A DNA stretch of 33,698 bases from an uncultured Anaerolineae bacterium (GCA_938005675.1 CALKXH010000138.1:1-33698); one strand, 5' to 3'. Shown: positions 1 through 7,696, counted from the first letter of the stretch. Translations and numbers: made by a program. Notes: generated by a model not told the origin, from the letters alone.

Positions 1-2432
1 TCAACATCCAGCGCGTAGAGGTTGCGGATGCCGTCGCGCAGGCTCTCGAAGACGATGGTCTTGCTATCGGGCGACCAGTACGGGTTGACGTCGAGGGCGC
101 GGTTATCGGTCAGGCGCACCTCTGGGCTGTTGCGCTGAGTCACATCGAAGACGAAGATTTCCCAGTTGCCCAACTTATTCGACTCGTAAGCGATGTAGCG
201 TCCATCGGGCGACCAGACCGGATCGACTGAGACGCTGCGCTCGTTGAAAGTGGCTTGCCGCTGCTCGCTACCGTCGGTGCGCGCCACCCAGATGTTCCAA
301 GTGCCGCTGCGGTTGCTGGCATAGGCGATCCACTCGTTATCGGGCGAGCGGCTCGGATTGATGTCGTGCCAGTCGGGGTTGATCGCCTGCGAGAGGTTTT
401 CAGGCGCGTCGGGCTTATCGGGCAGCTCGCCCAGACGGAAGAGTTCCCAATCGCCCGTGCGGAAAGTGTGGTAGACCGACCACGGCGGGCAGCTGGCGCC
501 ACCGATGCTGAGCGGCTCCCAGACGCGCTCTAGCGACTCAGGCTCGCAGGCGGCTGTGGTGTAGGAGAAGACGGGGAAGCCGTCCTCGCCCAGCTCCCAG
601 TAGCCGCAAGGCAGCTCTTCGGTCGGCTCGGCGCAGACTGTGCTGAGGCTCAACGCCAGAGCGGGAATGCTCAAGGTGACCGTGCCGGGCGTCCCGCTGA
701 GTGTGATCGTCGCGCTGCCGCCGGCGGGGATGGTCACTGTGCCAGTGGCTAGGACTGTGCCAGCCGCGTTCGTGACGATGTAGGCTTGCTCCACGACGCT
801 GCCGCCGGGATTGTTCAGGGTGAAGGTAACCGTGCCATCCGCCGCGCAGATGCCTGTGCCCGTCACCTGAGCTGCCACTTCGGTCGGAGGCGGCGTCTGA
901 GGTGGCAGAGTCGGGGTGAGCGTGGCAGTCGCTGTGAAGGTCGCCGTCCGCGTGTTGGTCGGCGTGAAAGTGGCAGTGTTGGTGGCGGTATTGGTGGCAG
1001 TTGCCGTGAAGGTCGCCGTCGGTGTGCTGGTCGGCGTGAAAGTAGCGGTATTCGTGGCAGTTGCCGTGAAGGTCGCCGTCGGTGTGTTGGTTGGCGTGAA
1101 AGTGGCGGTGTTGGTGGCGGTATTGGTGGCGGTCGCCGTGAAGGTCGCCGTCGGCGTGTTGGTCGGCGTGAAAGTGGCGGTGTTGGTGGCAGTATTGGTG
1201 GCGGTCGCCGTGAAGGTCGCCGTCGGCGTGTTAGTACTGGTCGGCAACGGCGTGTTGGTGGGCGTGTTGGTCGGCGTAGCAGTTGGCGCGGCGATGCAAG
1301 TGGCGTTGACGCTCAAGCTCGCTGAGACGAAGCTCGTCGAGACGTAGTTGATGGTCATGCTGGCATTGCCGGCGTATGGACCGTAAGACAGGAAGCCGCC
1401 CACATCGATGCTGAAGCTGCCGCTGCCGCCCGGACCGCCCGGCTCAGTGACTGACCATGTGCCAGTGGCTCCTGCTGTGCCGCCGACATGAGCGATGGCG
1501 AAAGTGGCGCTGCGATCAGCATTGCACTGCACGCCCAAGCTCAGGACGGCGTCTGGGCTTGGTGTGTTAGTGGGTCGCGGGGTATTGGTGGGCGTGCTGG
1601 TCGGGCGCGGAGTATTGGTCGGACGTGGGGTGCGCGTCGGCGTGTGGGTAGGCGAAGGACCTGGGCTGGGCGTGCGCGTCGGCGTGCGAGTAGGGGAAGG
1701 ACCTGGGCTGGGCGTACGCGTCGGCGTACGGGTATTGGTTGGCAGGCGCGTCACCGAGGGTGTGAACGTGAATGTTGCAGTGGGCTGCGGGATGCACGTA
1801 CCAGTGGCACCGAGCGTGACCGAAGACAGCTGCGAGGTGCTGTACTGGACTGTGATAGTGGCGTTGCCAACGAATGTGCCGATGGTCACGTTCTGAGCGG
1901 CTGGCACGTTCAAGCTGCCATCGGTCGTTGTATTCGTGTTGGGGTCGAAGACGCTGTAAGTAGCGTCAGCTGCGCTGCCCCCGATATTCCGAACGATGAA
2001 AGTGGCTGTTTGATCGGCGTTACAGGTGATGAACAACTGCAGCTGCGGATCGTTTGGATCGGGCGTAGGCGCAGCTGTAGGCGTTTCGGTCGCTGTGGGC
2101 TCAGCAGTTGGCTCATCAGTGGCGGCAGATAGAGCAGCCGACTCAACCGTTGGCGTTGCTTCGGTCGCCGTAGATGGCGGCTCAGTCGCTGTAGGCGGCA
2201 CGTCGGTCGCCGTAGGCGGAGGCTCTTCAGTGGGCGGCACATCGGTTGCCGTGGGCGGCGGCGGCTCTTCAGTGGGCGGCACATCGGTCGGCTGAGCGGC
2301 AACTTCCTCAGGGGTGGGGGTTACATCCACGGTTCCCCGCTGAAAAGAGCCGGACAGAATGACCACGATAGCTGCCACAACAAAGACAATTGCGCCAATG
2401 ACAAGGAACAACTGACGGTTCCTCTGGTTCAT
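1..2432 (-). CDS. Membrane-anchored surface protein with beta-sandwich modules, Thr/Pro linkers and TolB-like propeller (partial, C-terminus outside window)
   Basis: The reading frame is open from ATG 2432 through the left edge, so about 810 residues are visible and the C-terminus is missing. Residues 7-28 form one hydrophobic membrane segment with a short N-terminal cytoplasmic tail. A Glu/Pro/Thr linker follows to about residue 125. Three beta-rich modules of about 80-90 residues (about 130-212, 298-382 and 515-600) each open with a C-A/N-A-D motif and end with a Cys, which suggests a repeated Ig-like fold with a disulphide. Thr/Pro linkers separate them. At least three TolB/PD40 blades ([24 protein letters not shown] and a related one) occupy about residues 690-810. 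The start has AAGGAG 7 nt upstream and a promoter. Likely a cell-surface binding or scaffold protein; the ligand cannot be deduced. Confidence 0.85.
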   Translation of the reverse strand, partial: MNQRNRQLFLVIGAIVFVVAAIVVILSGSFQRGTVDVTPTPEEVAAQPTDVPPTEEPPPPTATDVPPTEEPPPTATDVPPTATEPPSTATEATPTVESAALSAATDEPTAEPTATETPTAAPTPDPNDPQLQLFITCNADQTATFIVRNIGGSAADATYSVFDPNTNTTTDGSLNVPAAQNVTIGTFVGNATITVQYSTSQLSSVTLGATGTCIPQPTATFTFTPSVTRLPTNTRTPTRTPSPGPSPTRTPTRTPSPGPSPTHTPTRTPRPTNTPRPTSTPTNTPRPTNTPSPDAVLSLGVQCNADRSATFAIAHVGGTAGATGTWSVTEPGGPGGSGSFSIDVGGFLSYGPYAGNASMTINYVSTSFVSASLSVNATCIAAPTATPTNTPTNTPLPTSTNTPTATFTATATNTATNTATFTPTNTPTATFTATATNTATNTATFTPTNTPTATFTATATNTATFTPTSTPTATFTATATNTATNTATFTPTNTRTATFTATATLTPTLPPQTPPPTEVAAQVTGTGICAADGTVTFTLNNPGGSVVEQAYIVTNAAGTVLATGTVTIPAGGSATITLSGTPGTVTLSIPALALSLSTVCAEPTEELPCGYWELGEDGFPVFSYTTAACEPESLERVWEPLSIGGASCPPWSVYHTFRTGDWELFRLGELPDKPDAPENLSQAINPDWHDINPSRSPDNEWIAYASNRSGTWNIWVARTDGSEQRQATFNERSVSVDPVWSPDGRYIAYESNKLGNWEIFVFDVTQRNSPEVRLTDNRALDVNPYWSPDSKTIVFESLRDGIRNLYALDV
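934..1280 (-). repeat. In-frame tandem repeat, 72-bp unit, encoding Thr-rich linker
   Basis: The 15-base block gtgaaggtcgccgtc recurs at 934, 1006, 1066, 1138 and 1210, giving intervals of 72, 60, 72 and 72 bases. Every interval is a multiple of three, so the coding frame of the surface protein is kept. On the minus strand it encodes 24-residue units of the [15 protein letters not shown] type. The 60-base copy has lost four codons. Such repeats are expected to vary in copy number between strains. Confidence 0.85.
1630..1735 (-). repeat. In-frame 42-bp direct repeat in second Thr/Pro linker
   Basis: The block gaaggacctgggctgggcgt occurs at 1654 and 1696, exactly 42 bases apart, within a near-perfect 42-base unit. 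On the minus strand it encodes 14 residues of Thr-Arg-Thr-Pro-Ser-Pro-Gly-Pro type. It lies between the first and second beta-sandwich modules of the surface protein. Confidence 0.75.
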
Positions 2433-2472
2433 AGATACGCTCCTTTGTACATCAACTTGGCGTCCACCGTCT

Positions 2473-2501
2473 ACTATAAGGCAGCCTTGACAATTCCACA
2501 A
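2473..2501 (-). promoter_or_regulatory. Promoter of surface-protein gene
   Basis: On the minus strand TTGTGG (2501-2496) and TATAGT (2478-2473) are separated by exactly 17 bases. Predicted transcription start is near 2466, leaving a leader of about 34 bases with AAGGAG before ATG 2432. The -10 box matches the consensus at five of six positions; the -35 box is weak. Confidence 0.5.
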
Positions 2502-2729
2502 GCACTTATAAGCGAATTTAACAAGAAAGCAACGGTCTTTTTGAGGGCTTTTATAAAGTTAGCATCAGAACCTAGAGACGAATCTTGAATATTAACAACT
2601 CTTGAAGGCGCATAATGTAGATCATAAAGAGCATAAAGATTAGATCGCAAGATAAGAGCGAAGATACGCCGATCTTGAGACTTGATGTCAGAAGAGGCAC
2701 TCGTCTTGAGGTGCAGCGCGCTAGTGGGA
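2502..2729. other. AT-rich intergenic stretch with short repeats
   Basis: Clearly AT-richer than its surroundings. It holds four TCTTGA copies (2583, 2600, 2673, 2704) and a CATAAAGA direct repeat near 2627-2643. No convincing gene is seen: an 87-codon minus-strand frame exists but lacks a ribosome binding site and has a residue composition unlike the neighbouring genes. It may hold regulatory sites for the surface-protein gene. Confidence 0.45.
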
Positions 2730-2748
2730 ACAGCCATCGCTAGGCTGT
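2730..2748 (-). terminator. Possible hairpin terminator at end of CNB gene
   Basis: ACAGCC and GGCTGT form a 6-bp stem around a 7-base loop that contains the TAG stop of the CNB gene. The following minus-strand sequence is only weakly T-rich, so termination is uncertain. Confidence 0.35.
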
Positions 2749-3369
2749 GTCGGCGCTTTTAGGGCTCACCTCGCGCTGTTGAACGCGCTGGATCATCTCT
2801 ACAAAGGTGTTGACGAGCGTTTGGAGCGTCTCATCGTCGCTGGTGGTCTGAGCGAGCTGTTGCAGAGTGAGGGCGAAGTCGCCTTTCGCCATCAGATCGA
2901 GCGCGCTGTTGACTTGGCTGAGGAAGGCGGTCACTTGGCGCAGTTGCTTGGCGATGTTGCGCATCATCACGATGCCGACGAAGGTATGCTGCGGCAGAAA
3001 AGATTCGAAGGCGGCGCGGTCAAGGACGAGGCACTCTGTCGGCGCGACGGTCAGGGCGGAGGCTGAGCGCGGCTTCTGATCGAAGATCACGAAGTCGCCG
3101 AAGATGCGCGGCGGCTCTAAGTAGGCGAGGTCGATCTCGTTCTGGGCGGCGTCATAGGTGAAAATGCGCACTTTGCCGCTGAGGATCAGGAACATCGAGT
3201 CGCCCGCATCGCCCTTGCGGAACAGCACCTCGCCTGACGGGAAGCTTTTGTACGCCATGACGTCGACGAGGGCTTCCAAGTCGTAAGCTGGGATGCCCTT
3301 GAACAGGCGCGCCGCCCCCAACTGCGCAATGGCGCGCTCCTTGATTGACTCTGGCATGGTTTGCATCAT
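2740..3369 (-). CDS. Stand-alone cyclic-nucleotide-binding (CNB/Crp-type) domain protein
   Basis: 209 residues. Residues about 15-130 are a CNB fold: FPSGEVLFRKGD, a DSMFLILSGKV strand pair and a phosphate-binding cassette of the FGD...PRSASA type. The canonical FGE glutamate is Asp here; the cassette arginine is present. There is no C-terminal helix-turn-helix, so it is probably not a transcription factor. The helical C-terminus (about 130-209) resembles the tail of the upstream protease fusion, with a similar (A/E)-K/E-G-D/N-F motif. Its ATG overlaps the upstream TGA as ATGA, indicating translational coupling. A second Met follows immediately. Likely a cyclic-nucleotide-sensing partner or regulator of the protease. 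Ligand (cAMP, cGMP or other) is unknown. Confidence 0.85.
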   Translation of the reverse strand: MMQTMPESIKERAIAQLGAARLFKGIPAYDLEALVDVMAYKSFPSGEVLFRKGDAGDSMFLILSGKVRIFTYDAAQNEIDLAYLEPPRIFGDFVIFDQKPRSASALTVAPTECLVLDRAAFESFLPQHTFVGIVMMRNIAKQLRQVTAFLSQVNSALDLMAKGDFALTLQQLAQTTSDDETLQTLVNTFVEMIQRVQQREVSPKSADTA

Positions 3370-5213
3370 GGTTGCTCGCTCGTCTCGCTCGAATCCTTGC
3401 TGAGTCGCGCCCAGATGCCCGTCTTGCCGCTGGCTTTGCCCAGCTGACCGGGCGCTTGGGCGCGCTGCTCCAGCGCCGCAGCGACTCTGCCGAAGGCGCC
3501 GCCCAGCACAGTCGGCAGCTGTACGGCTGTATCTATCGAAAGCGCGCGCTCAGGCTCGGTAGGCGGCGCGACCTCCTCAAGGGCGTTCTCCTCGCTTTGC
3601 AGCAACAGGCTCAGCGCGCGCGCCTCAGTGAAGTTGCCCTCAGCGACTTGGCGCGCCCAGTGCACACTCGTCTCCAGCGCTACGGTGATGTCGCGGACGC
3701 GCTCGGCGAGGAAGCGCAACATCGCCATGACCACTTGCGGGCGACTCTTGAGGAACATGTTGAAGTGCGTGCGTTGCAGCTCCAAGACCCGCAAATTGCC
3801 CTTCGCCCGCGCGCGCGCCGAGCGCGGCGAGCCATCGATCAGCGCCAACTCGCCGACCACATCGCCCGCCTTGCACACGCGCAGGAGTTTCTCAACGCCC
3901 AGACTGACCGTGTAGAGCGCGATGGCGCCCGCCTCAATCATGTAGAGCGTATCGCCGCTCTCGCCTTGATCGAAGAGCAGCTGCCCGTCCTCAAAGCTCA
4001 GCTCGCGCGCGGAACGGCTGAGGTTCTCCAAATCGGTCAGCGAGACGTCCTGAAAGATTGGGGCGCGGCTGAGCGACTTCGCCAAGCGCTCCAGCTCGGC
4101 GGGCTGAAAGCTGTGCGTGCGCTCAGCCGCCAGCAGCAGCGCATCGAACTGATGGACTTCAGTCTGCTCCGACTCAGCCAGCAGCTGACCGAGATTCTCG
4201 TAGAGCGCCCGCTGCTCATCTAGAAAGACGCCCCGAAAGAAGACCATCGCCAAGCTGCCGATGCGCCGTTGCAAAGTGCTCATCTCAGCGGTCAGGGCAT
4301 CGATCTCCTTGCGCCACGCCGTCAGCAAGCGCTCGCTGGCGGGCGTGTTCAGGTTGCTCTTCAAAATGCCGATGTTCGCCTGCACCACCATCAGCCGCCG
4401 CATCTGATCGGCGATGCGCTTGCCAAAGCGCTCGCTCAGCTCTGCAAAGACGCCGTCAAGAGCGTCGGTGCCCATTTGTTGCAGAGCGCGGCGTTCTTTG
4501 GCGGTCACGCCGCGCACGGTCAGCATGGCGTCGATGCGCTCTTTCTCGTCCCGCAAGCCGAGCTGAATCTGCCGCCACGTCAGCAGACCGCCCAACGCCC
4601 CGATCAGGACTGCCACGATCAGCAAATGGGCGCCCTCGCCCAAGAGCGTGACGCTGTTGTTGTAGGCGGCGTGTAGCAAGATCGCCGCTGAGAAGCCCAG
4701 CCACGGATAGATACGGCGATAGCGCGCCTGCGAGCGCCGATAGCGCCCCAAAAACGTGCCGACCAATCCGCTGGCTGTGGCGTGCATTAACGTTGTGGAG
4801 AGGACGCGTGTTAAAATATCTGAGAAGCTGGCGGCGTTGGTGAAGGTGAAGTACAAGTTCTCGGCGATGGCGAAGCCGATGCCCGCCGCAAAGCCGTAGA
4901 TCGTGCCTTCGACGATGTTGCGGAAGCGCGGATGCCCGATCAGGTACACGATCAGGAGCGCTTTGCCGATCTCCTCGGTGAAAGGCGCCGTGACGCCGCG
5001 CACGACTTCAACCGAGTTGACCAGCGGCAACGCCACGTAAATATTGACCATAAAGGCAATCGCAAAGGCGCCCGTCGCGCCCCAGAGCAGATTGGTCAGC
5101 ACCGTTGAGACGAACTTGCCGTCGCTGTAGATGTTGGAGGTATAGATCAAAAAGATGAAGGCAAGCGGCGCGCCGATTGAGATGGCGGCGTTGAGCAGCA
5201 TTTGAGCGGTCAT
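3366..5213 (-). CDS. PrsW-family intramembrane protease fused to C-terminal CNB domain
   Basis: 615 residues from ATG 5213. Residues about 1-225 hold several membrane segments and the PrsW hallmarks: TEEIGK (E80, E81, K84), FAIAEN (E118, N119) and two membrane histidines (H144 and LLHAAYN H181). PrsW proteases cleave anti-sigma factors or other single-pass substrates in the membrane. Residues about 226-380 are a charged helical linker. Residues about 385-490 form a CNB domain with GELALIDGSPRSARA (454-468), a good phosphate-binding cassette, followed by a helical tail similar to that of the downstream CNB protein. A longer frame reaches 5333, but the promoter (predicted start near 5274) and AGGTGA before ATG 5213 favour the shorter form. 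The domain calls are firm; cyclic-nucleotide gating is inferred. Confidence 0.87.
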   Translation of the reverse strand: MTAQMLLNAAISIGAPLAFIFLIYTSNIYSDGKFVSTVLTNLLWGATGAFAIAFMVNIYVALPLVNSVEVVRGVTAPFTEEIGKALLIVYLIGHPRFRNIVEGTIYGFAAGIGFAIAENLYFTFTNAASFSDILTRVLSTTLMHATASGLVGTFLGRYRRSQARYRRIYPWLGFSAAILLHAAYNNSVTLLGEGAHLLIVAVLIGALGGLLTWRQIQLGLRDEKERIDAMLTVRGVTAKERRALQQMGTDALDGVFAELSERFGKRIADQMRRLMVVQANIGILKSNLNTPASERLLTAWRKEIDALTAEMSTLQRRIGSLAMVFFRGVFLDEQRALYENLGQLLAESEQTEVHQFDALLLAAERTHSFQPAELERLAKSLSRAPIFQDVSLTDLENLSRSARELSFEDGQLLFDQGESGDTLYMIEAGAIALYTVSLGVEKLLRVCKAGDVVGELALIDGSPRSARARAKGNLRVLELQRTHFNMFLKSRPQVVMAMLRFLAERVRDITVALETSVHWARQVAEGNFTEARALSLLLQSEENALEEVAPPTEPERALSIDTAVQLPTVLGGAFGRVAAALEQRAQAPGQLGKASGKTGIWARLSKDSSETSEQP

Positions 5214-5280
5214 GCGGTCACCTGCGCTTGGCTGCGGGCTCGAACAGAGACCCCTCAGCCGCTTGAGAGAGCTTGTCGAC

Positions 5281-5310
5281 ATTCTAACCTTCGTCGCCGC
5301 CCTTTGGCAA
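5281..5310 (-). promoter_or_regulatory. Promoter of PrsW-CNB operon
   Basis: On the minus strand TTGCCA (5310-5305) and TAGAAT (5286-5281) are 18 bases apart, each one mismatch from the sigma-70 consensus. The predicted start near 5274 excludes the two upstream Met candidates at 5333 and 5282 and supports ATG 5213. Confidence 0.6.
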
Positions 5311-5337
5311 ACTTTTTCAGAGAAGATGGGCAAAAGT

Positions 5338-5366
5338 TTGTGGATTCAAAAGCGCTATCTTATAAT
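5338..5366 (+). promoter_or_regulatory. Promoter of ccmC-ccmD operon
   Basis: TTGTGG (5338-5343), a 17-base spacer and a perfect TATAAT (5361-5366). It lies back to back with the minus-strand PrsW promoter, the two -35 boxes being 27 bases apart. The predicted start near 5373 rules out the GTG at 5372 as initiator. Confidence 0.65.
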
Positions 5367-5413
5367 TCTCAGTGAATCTACAGAAGTCGGTAGTTTTTTG
5401 GAGATTTTGTCCG

Positions 5414-6202
5414 ATGGCAACAGTCTCAGCTGTCAGCGAGGGCAGCCGCCCGCCCGCAGACCTTCTGCGCGTCGAGTATCCCGCTTGGCGCACGCGCCTG
5501 CTCTTGGGCTTGAGCGTCGTCACCTTCCTGAGCATGTTCGTGATGCTCTACATGGTCTTTTTCTACGCCGGCACGGATGCCGTGCAGGGTCACGCGCAGC
5601 GACTCTTCTATGTGCACGTCTCTTCGTATGCGGGCGGCTCGGTCGCCTTCTTCGTGACCGTGATCGCCGGCATCGCTTACTTGGTCACGCGCAACATCAA
5701 GTGGGATCAACTCGCCGTCAGCAGCGTCGAGGTCGGCTTGCCGCTGATGACGGTCTGCCTTGTGACGGGATCGACGTGGGCGCGCCCGATCTGGAATACG
5801 TGGTGGACGGCTGATCCGCGCTTGAACGGCATGGCGATCATGTGGCTGCTCTACGCGGCGTATCTGGTGTTGCGCGGCGCCATCGAAGACCCCGACCGCA
5901 GGGCGCGCTTCGCCGCCATCTATGGCATCCTCGCCTTCGCCAGCGTGGTGTACGTCTTTCTAATCCCGCGCGTGCGCGATGACACGCTCCACCCAGTCGT
6001 GATCGGACCGAGCGCAGCGAATCCGATGGCGGAGGGCGGCTTTGAGGTGCGCACCGACGCCCGCATCGGGGCGACCATGGGCGTGGCGATGACGTGGTGG
6101 TGCGTGGCTGCCGTTGTGCTATTGTGGCATCGCGTGCGGCTGGAGAACACGGCGCGGCGGCTGGAGGCGTTGAAAGCCCATTTCCTCGCCAAGCAAGGCT
6201 GA
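5414..6202 (+). CDS. ccmC: Cytochrome c biogenesis protein CcmC/CcsA family (heme handling)
   Basis: 262 residues, a usual length for CcmC, with six hydrophobic segments. Family features: RLFYVHVSS with H68, the GSTWARPIWNTWW block (residues 119-131) and TLHP with H193; the two histidines match the axial heme ligands of CcmC. It would present heme to CcmE in the inner membrane during cytochrome c maturation. The tryptophan-rich heme loop is WWTADPR, where the family usually has Trp before the Asp, so A133 is unusual. ATG 5414 is preferred over GTG 5372 because of the promoter and GGAG about 10 nt upstream. It is followed 6 bases later by a CcmD-like gene. No ccmA, B, E or F is present here. 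Confidence 0.88.
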   Translation: MATVSAVSEGSRPPADLLRVEYPAWRTRLLLGLSVVTFLSMFVMLYMVFFYAGTDAVQGHAQRLFYVHVSSYAGGSVAFFVTVIAGIAYLVTRNIKWDQLAVSSVEVGLPLMTVCLVTGSTWARPIWNTWWTADPRLNGMAIMWLLYAAYLVLRGAIEDPDRRARFAAIYGILAFASVVYVFLIPRVRDDTLHPVVIGPSAANPMAEGGFEVRTDARIGATMGVAMTWWCVAAVVLLWHRVRLENTARRLEALKAHFLAKQG

Positions 6203-6208
6203 GTCACC

Positions 6209-6364
6209 ATGCAGACGCCCAGCAACATCGAGTACATGATCTTAGGCTACGCCGCCACCGGCATCATCATGGCGCTGACCATCGCTTACTTCATCCTGAA
6301 AGCGCGCCGTCTGCGCCAAGAGGCTGAGCTACTCAAGCGCCTTGAGGACGATCAAGAGGGGTGA
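6209..6364 (+). CDS. ccmD: CcmD-like small membrane protein
   Basis: A 51-residue frame starting ATG 6209, six bases after the ccmC stop and ending TGA 6364. The N-terminus (MQTPSNIEYM) is short and soluble. One hydrophobic segment covers about residues 11-30, and a highly charged tail with the pattern K-A-R-R-L-R-Q-E-A-E follows. Length, topology, basic tail and position right after ccmC match CcmD, which in other bacteria helps release holo-CcmE from the CcmABC complex. Sequence identity in this family is low, so the call leans on context. There is no clear Shine-Dalgarno; translation probably depends on coupling to ccmC. Confidence 0.7.
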   Translation: MQTPSNIEYMILGYAATGIIMALTIAYFILKARRLRQEAELLKRLEDDQEG

Positions 6365-6372
6365 CGGTTGAG

Positions 6373-6391
6373 GGCGGGGGAGTCCCTCGCC
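6373..6391. terminator. Possible hairpin between convergent ccmD and response-regulator genes
   Basis: GGCGGG and CCTCGCC form an imperfect GC stem within 19 bases, in the 38-base gap between convergent stop codons. There is no T tract, so it is a weak candidate. Confidence 0.3.
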
Positions 6392-6402
6392 TTGTGAAGC
6401 GA

Positions 6403-7263
6403 TCAGGCGCTGGCAGCCTGCGGCGCGTCGCTAGCGGGCTGCCCTTTGTGCTCTAGGACGCTGATCTCGGCGGAGAGCAACGCCGCGCGCTGTTCGCCGC
6501 CTTGATCGTCGGGCAAGATCAGGTAGCCACGCTCGCGGTCGGCGAAGTTGTAGAAAGTCGGGAAGCCCGCTTGGAGCGCCTCCTGCAGCGCAGTGACGAG
6601 CGACATCACTTGCGGGGCAAAGGTGAAGACGCTGTAGCGCGTCTCGCTGTGCATGGCGGCAAAATCTTCTGCGCTGCCGTATAGCGCCAAGCATTCCGAG
6701 AGCGTGCGACTGAAAAAGCTCAGCACTTCGTCGGCTGCTACAAAACCGTAATAATCGCGGAAGGGGACGAAGCCGTTGAGCGTGATCTGCAGGCGATGCC
6801 AGCCGTCTTTGTGGGCGAAGGCGGCTTCCGCCTCGGCGAAGGCGGCGTTGGTCGGCAAGCCAGTGCGCTCGTCGGTCAGCGCCTCGCGGCTGGCGCGCCG
6901 CAACGAGCCTTGCACGCGCAGGCGCAGCTCCTCGATATCGAACGGCTTGGTGATGTAATCGTCGGCGCCCAGCTCCAAGCCCGCGACTTTATCGGCACGG
7001 CGGTCGCGCTGGGTTAGGAAGATGATCGGGATATATTTAGTCAGCGGCGTGGTGCGCAAGCTCTTACAGACGTCGAAGCCGTCCATATCGGGCAGCATCA
7101 CGTCCAGCAGGATTAAGTTGGGCGATTTGGCGCGCGCCATAGCGATGCCCTCTTTGCCGCTCAGGGCGTTGAGAGTCTCGTAGCCTTGCGCCGTGAAGTA
7201 AACCTGCAGCATCTCTGCTACATCGAAGTCATCTTCGATGAGCAGCAAGCGTTTTTTAAGCAT
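6403..7263 (-). CDS. Response regulator: REC domain with degenerate GGDEF-like output domain
   Basis: 286 residues. Residues 1-125 are a standard receiver domain: acidic pair D11/D12, phosphoacceptor D54 in LILLDVMLPDMDG, a Thr in FLTQRD, and K in DYITKPFD. Residues about 128-265 start with LTDERTGLPT, the usual entry of a GGDEF domain (normally DxLTGLPN). The GGDEF signature itself is absent: the equivalent region reads ETRYSVFTFAP. Diguanylate cyclase activity is therefore unlikely, and the domain may bind a nucleotide or a partner. No DNA-binding domain is present. It starts 24 bases after the gatC stop and may share its transcript. The cognate histidine kinase is not in the window. Confidence 0.85.
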   Translation of the reverse strand: MLKKRLLLIEDDFDVAEMLQVYFTAQGYETLNALSGKEGIAMARAKSPNLILLDVMLPDMDGFDVCKSLRTTPLTKYIPIIFLTQRDRRADKVAGLELGADDYITKPFDIEELRLRVQGSLRRASREALTDERTGLPTNAAFAEAEAAFAHKDGWHRLQITLNGFVPFRDYYGFVAADEVLSFFSRTLSECLALYGSAEDFAAMHSETRYSVFTFAPQVMSLVTALQEALQAGFPTFYNFADRERGYLILPDDQGGEQRAALLSAEISVLEHKGQPASDAPQAASA

Positions 7264-7287
7264 GTGACCTCGTAAGTATCAAAAAAG

Positions 7288-7575
7288 TTATTCCAGCACG
7301 GCGTCGACGCGAAACTGCCCTTCGATGGCATCGGCGGCGTTGGCGAGGGCTTGTTCGCGCGGCAAGGATGGGCGCACCACATCCTCGCGCAGCACGTTTT
7401 GCAGCGGCAAAACGGTCGCTGTGGGCGGGATATCGGCTGTATCCAGCTGCTCAAGGCGCGAGGCGTACTCCAAAACAGCTGAGAGCTGCTCGGCATAAGT
7501 GGATAATTCGCTCTCGGTCAAGCTCAGTTTTGCCAGCTCTGCGATCTGCAGAACTTCCTCGCGGCTCAGCTTCAT
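7288..7575 (-). CDS. gatC: Asp/Glu-tRNA amidotransferase subunit C
   Basis: 95 residues, the normal size of GatC. It begins [19 protein letters not shown], the characteristic N-terminal helix, and contains [19 protein letters not shown], the conserved LR-D---PSL-RE segment near the C-terminus. GatC stabilises GatA within GatCAB, which converts mis-acylated Glu-tRNA(Gln) or Asp-tRNA(Asn). The frame is open upstream to 7944, but GGGAG lies 5 nt before ATG 7575 and the promoter at 7648-7676 excludes earlier starts. gatA and gatB are not adjacent, so the genes are split in this genome. Confidence 0.95.
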   Translation of the reverse strand: MKLSREEVLQIAELAKLSLTESELSTYAEQLSAVLEYASRLEQLDTADIPPTATVLPLQNVLREDVVRPSLPREQALANAADAIEGQFRVDAVLE

Positions 7576-7647
7576 GCTCGCTCCCACATCCAGATTTCTC
7601 GCGCCTTGATCGGCTGCGCGTCTGACTGTCGCATATATTTGGCGGTC

Positions 7648-7676
7648 AGTATATCCCATGTGCGCGCCCTTGACAA
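7648..7676 (-). promoter_or_regulatory. Promoter of gatC
   Basis: On the minus strand TTGTCA (7676-7671) and TATACT (7653-7648) are 17 bases apart, each one mismatch from consensus. The -35 box touches the tandem repeat at 7673-7696. Confidence 0.6.
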
Positions 7677-7696
7677 CTGTGCGCACAACTGTGCGC
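7673..7696. repeat. Tandem 12-bp direct repeat in divergent gatC/PBP promoter region
   Basis: ACAACTGTGCGC occurs twice with no gap (7673-7684 and 7685-7696). The junction creates the palindrome GTGCGCAC. It overlaps the gatC -35 box and lies where the -35 box of the divergent PBP gene would be, so it is a good candidate operator acting on both promoters. Confidence 0.6.

Noticed and set aside
934..1280. Repeat array resembling CRISPR
   Set aside because: The repeats are in-frame, related to one another along their whole length, have no unique spacers, and encode a Thr-rich linker on the minus strand; no cas gene is near.
916..1347. Plus-strand reading frame rich in Val and Ala across the repeat
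   Set aside because: It is the antisense reading of the Thr/Pro repeat and lacks a ribosome binding site or any recognisable domain.
2474..2737. Minus-strand frame of 87 codons in the AT-rich gap
   Set aside because: No ribosome binding site; it runs across the promoter region of the next gene and shows no domain. Possible but unsupported.
3345..4223. Plus-strand frame of 292 codons
   Set aside because: It is antisense to the CNB part of the PrsW fusion; the composition is Arg/Leu-rich and shows no motif.
5372..5413. GTG start adding 14 residues to CcmC
   Set aside because: It lies at or before the predicted transcription start near 5373, and ATG 5414 has a GGAG upstream.
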